Shown one piece after another: positions 5,611 to 6,123 of a stretch of DNA of 6,123 nucleotides. The notes beneath the pieces are model-generated. The model made no database searches, was not told where the DNA came from, and was given only the letters and a program-made list of their open reading frames with translations. Position 1 is the stretch's first letter. Each line of letters begins with the position of its first letter. The stretch is taken from contig CAMOGO010000079.1 in assembly GCA_946614075.1 (NCBI GenBank), forward strand, positions 1-6,123, in the 5' to 3' direction. A program made the translations under genes and the position numbers. This stretch comes from an uncultured Lachnospiraceae bacterium. GTDB lineage: Bacteria > Bacillota_A > Clostridia > Lachnospirales > Lachnospiraceae.

Positions 5611-5651
5611 AAAAAAGGGGCAGGTGATTTCTCACCTGCCTCTGTTTGATT
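5611..5651. terminator. Bidirectional intrinsic terminator between convergent genes
   Basis: GGCAGGTGA (5619-5627) and TCACCTGCC (5632-5640) form a perfect 9-base stem with loop TTTC. On the minus strand the stem is followed by CC and six T (5616-5611), a strong terminator for the gene ending at 5678. On the + strand the stem gains a G-T and a G-C pair and is followed by a T-rich stretch with interruptions (5643-5654), so it probably also ends the flavoprotein transcript. Confidence 0.85.
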
Positions 5652-5677
5652 CTTAGGCTTGGTAATCTGCTGTTTGA

Positions 5678-6123
5678 TTAGGACAGCGGGATGGTCTCGC
5701 CTGCTGTATTCTGATACTGGGTAACAGCAATATTATTTGCCTTCACGTAATCTGCGATGGACTTCGTGTTCATGTTGTTGGTTTCTTCATCGTTGGAAGA
5801 GGCAGCCTCGAAAGCGTCGAAATGCTCGCCGAAAATTTTCATGGCGCTTTCACGATGACCAGTTCCGCTGTCGACCATCTCGAAGGAAACTCCTTCATAG
5901 CCGGCATCCGTCTTCTTCAGATGAAGCAGGCCAGGGAAGTGTCCGCCGGAGGCGATGACCAGGGTCTCTCCATCAACATTGCAGTTGAAAAGCCAGAAGT
6001 TTGCCCAGACCTTGATATCATCCGGGTTGCTCTCATCGGTAGCGATGATGGAGCCGCTCGGAATGGTGACATCTGCTTTGTCATAATACTGGCCGACTTC
6101 CATTACAAAGTAATCATAGGCAG
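5678..6123 (-). CDS. Uncharacterised alpha/beta protein, 5' truncated
   Basis: The frame stays open to the right edge (AYDYFV precedes the first ATG at 6103), so that ATG is probably internal and the start lies outside. The visible 147 residues read as a compact alpha/beta domain: KADVTIPSGSIIATDE, then strands around VWANFWLFNCNVDGETLVI, then ASGGHFPGLLHLKKTDAGYE, a strand VSFEMVDSG, and a helix SAMKIFGEHFDAFEAA. The last roughly 40 residues are polar, with SSNDEETNN followed by a probable helix and a disordered tail. The order of long curved strands resembles NTF2/SnoaL-like small-molecule-binding or scaffold domains, but that is only an impression. I cannot assign a function. Many proteins of this look in gut Clostridia are secreted or lipoproteins; the N-terminus needed to tell is missing. 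It converges on the flavoprotein gene and shares its terminator, so no operon link to it exists. Confidence 0.85.
   Translation of the reverse strand, partial: AYDYFVMEVGQYYDKADVTIPSGSIIATDESNPDDIKVWANFWLFNCNVDGETLVIASGGHFPGLLHLKKTDAGYEGVSFEMVDSGTGHRESAMKIFGEHFDAFEAASSNDEETNNMNTKSIADYVKANNIAVTQYQNTAGETIPLS

Noticed and set aside
3881..5635. A 584-codon open frame antisense to nearly the whole flavoprotein gene
   Set aside because: Long antisense open frames arise easily opposite GC-biased codons. The predicted protein has no recognisable motif, would run through the terminator region, and the + strand frame carries clear FAD-binding and Tat motifs.

Overview
This 6.1 kb window reads as a chromosomal segment of an anaerobic, moderately high-GC (visibly well above 50%) bacterium. 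A gut Clostridia/Lachnospiraceae-type Bacillota fits best; a coriobacterium is a less likely alternative. The clues are the H-box style of the hybrid kinase, a free-standing ProX-type prolyl-tRNA editing domain, strong purine-rich Shine-Dalgarno sites, and a LysR-controlled Tat-exported flavoprotein. No rRNA, tRNA, CRISPR array, insertion sequence or phage gene was seen. Species cannot be fixed from the sequence alone.

Left block (+ strand, 1-2721). The window opens inside a large sensor kinase. A 7-residue NEELxxx repeat helix leads into a PAS domain, a HisKA/HATPase core and a C-terminal receiver. This helix-PAS arrangement is typical of CheB-CheR-PAS fusion proteins, so methylesterase and methyltransferase domains may lie just outside the window. 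After a 71-base gap with a possible weak hairpin comes a small HPt phosphotransfer protein. Its stop codon overlaps (ATGA) the start of a ProX-like aminoacyl-tRNA deacylase. The kinase, its receiver and the HPt make up a nearly complete His-Asp-His phosphorelay; the final response regulator is not in the window.

Middle block (2791-5527). A LysR-type regulator (- strand) is transcribed away from a 556-residue Tat-exported FAD oxidoreductase of the fumarate reductase/flavocytochrome c superfamily (+ strand). The 163 bases between their start codons hold a good promoter for the regulator, a -10 box for the oxidoreductase without a good -35, several copies of a CAGGT/ACCTG element in inverted arrangement, and a stable GGAA-loop hairpin in the predicted 5' leader. 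The natural reading is a LysR-controlled single-gene unit. The residues expected to bind and reduce fumarate appear replaced, so the substrate is unknown.

Right edge (5528-6123). The oxidoreductase is followed by a GTAA-loop hairpin and a strong bidirectional terminator. The terminator is shared with a convergent, 5'-truncated gene (- strand) for an uncharacterised alpha/beta protein. The exported flavoprotein with unknown substrate and its compact regulatory region are the part most worth following up. No wholly new multi-gene system is evident.
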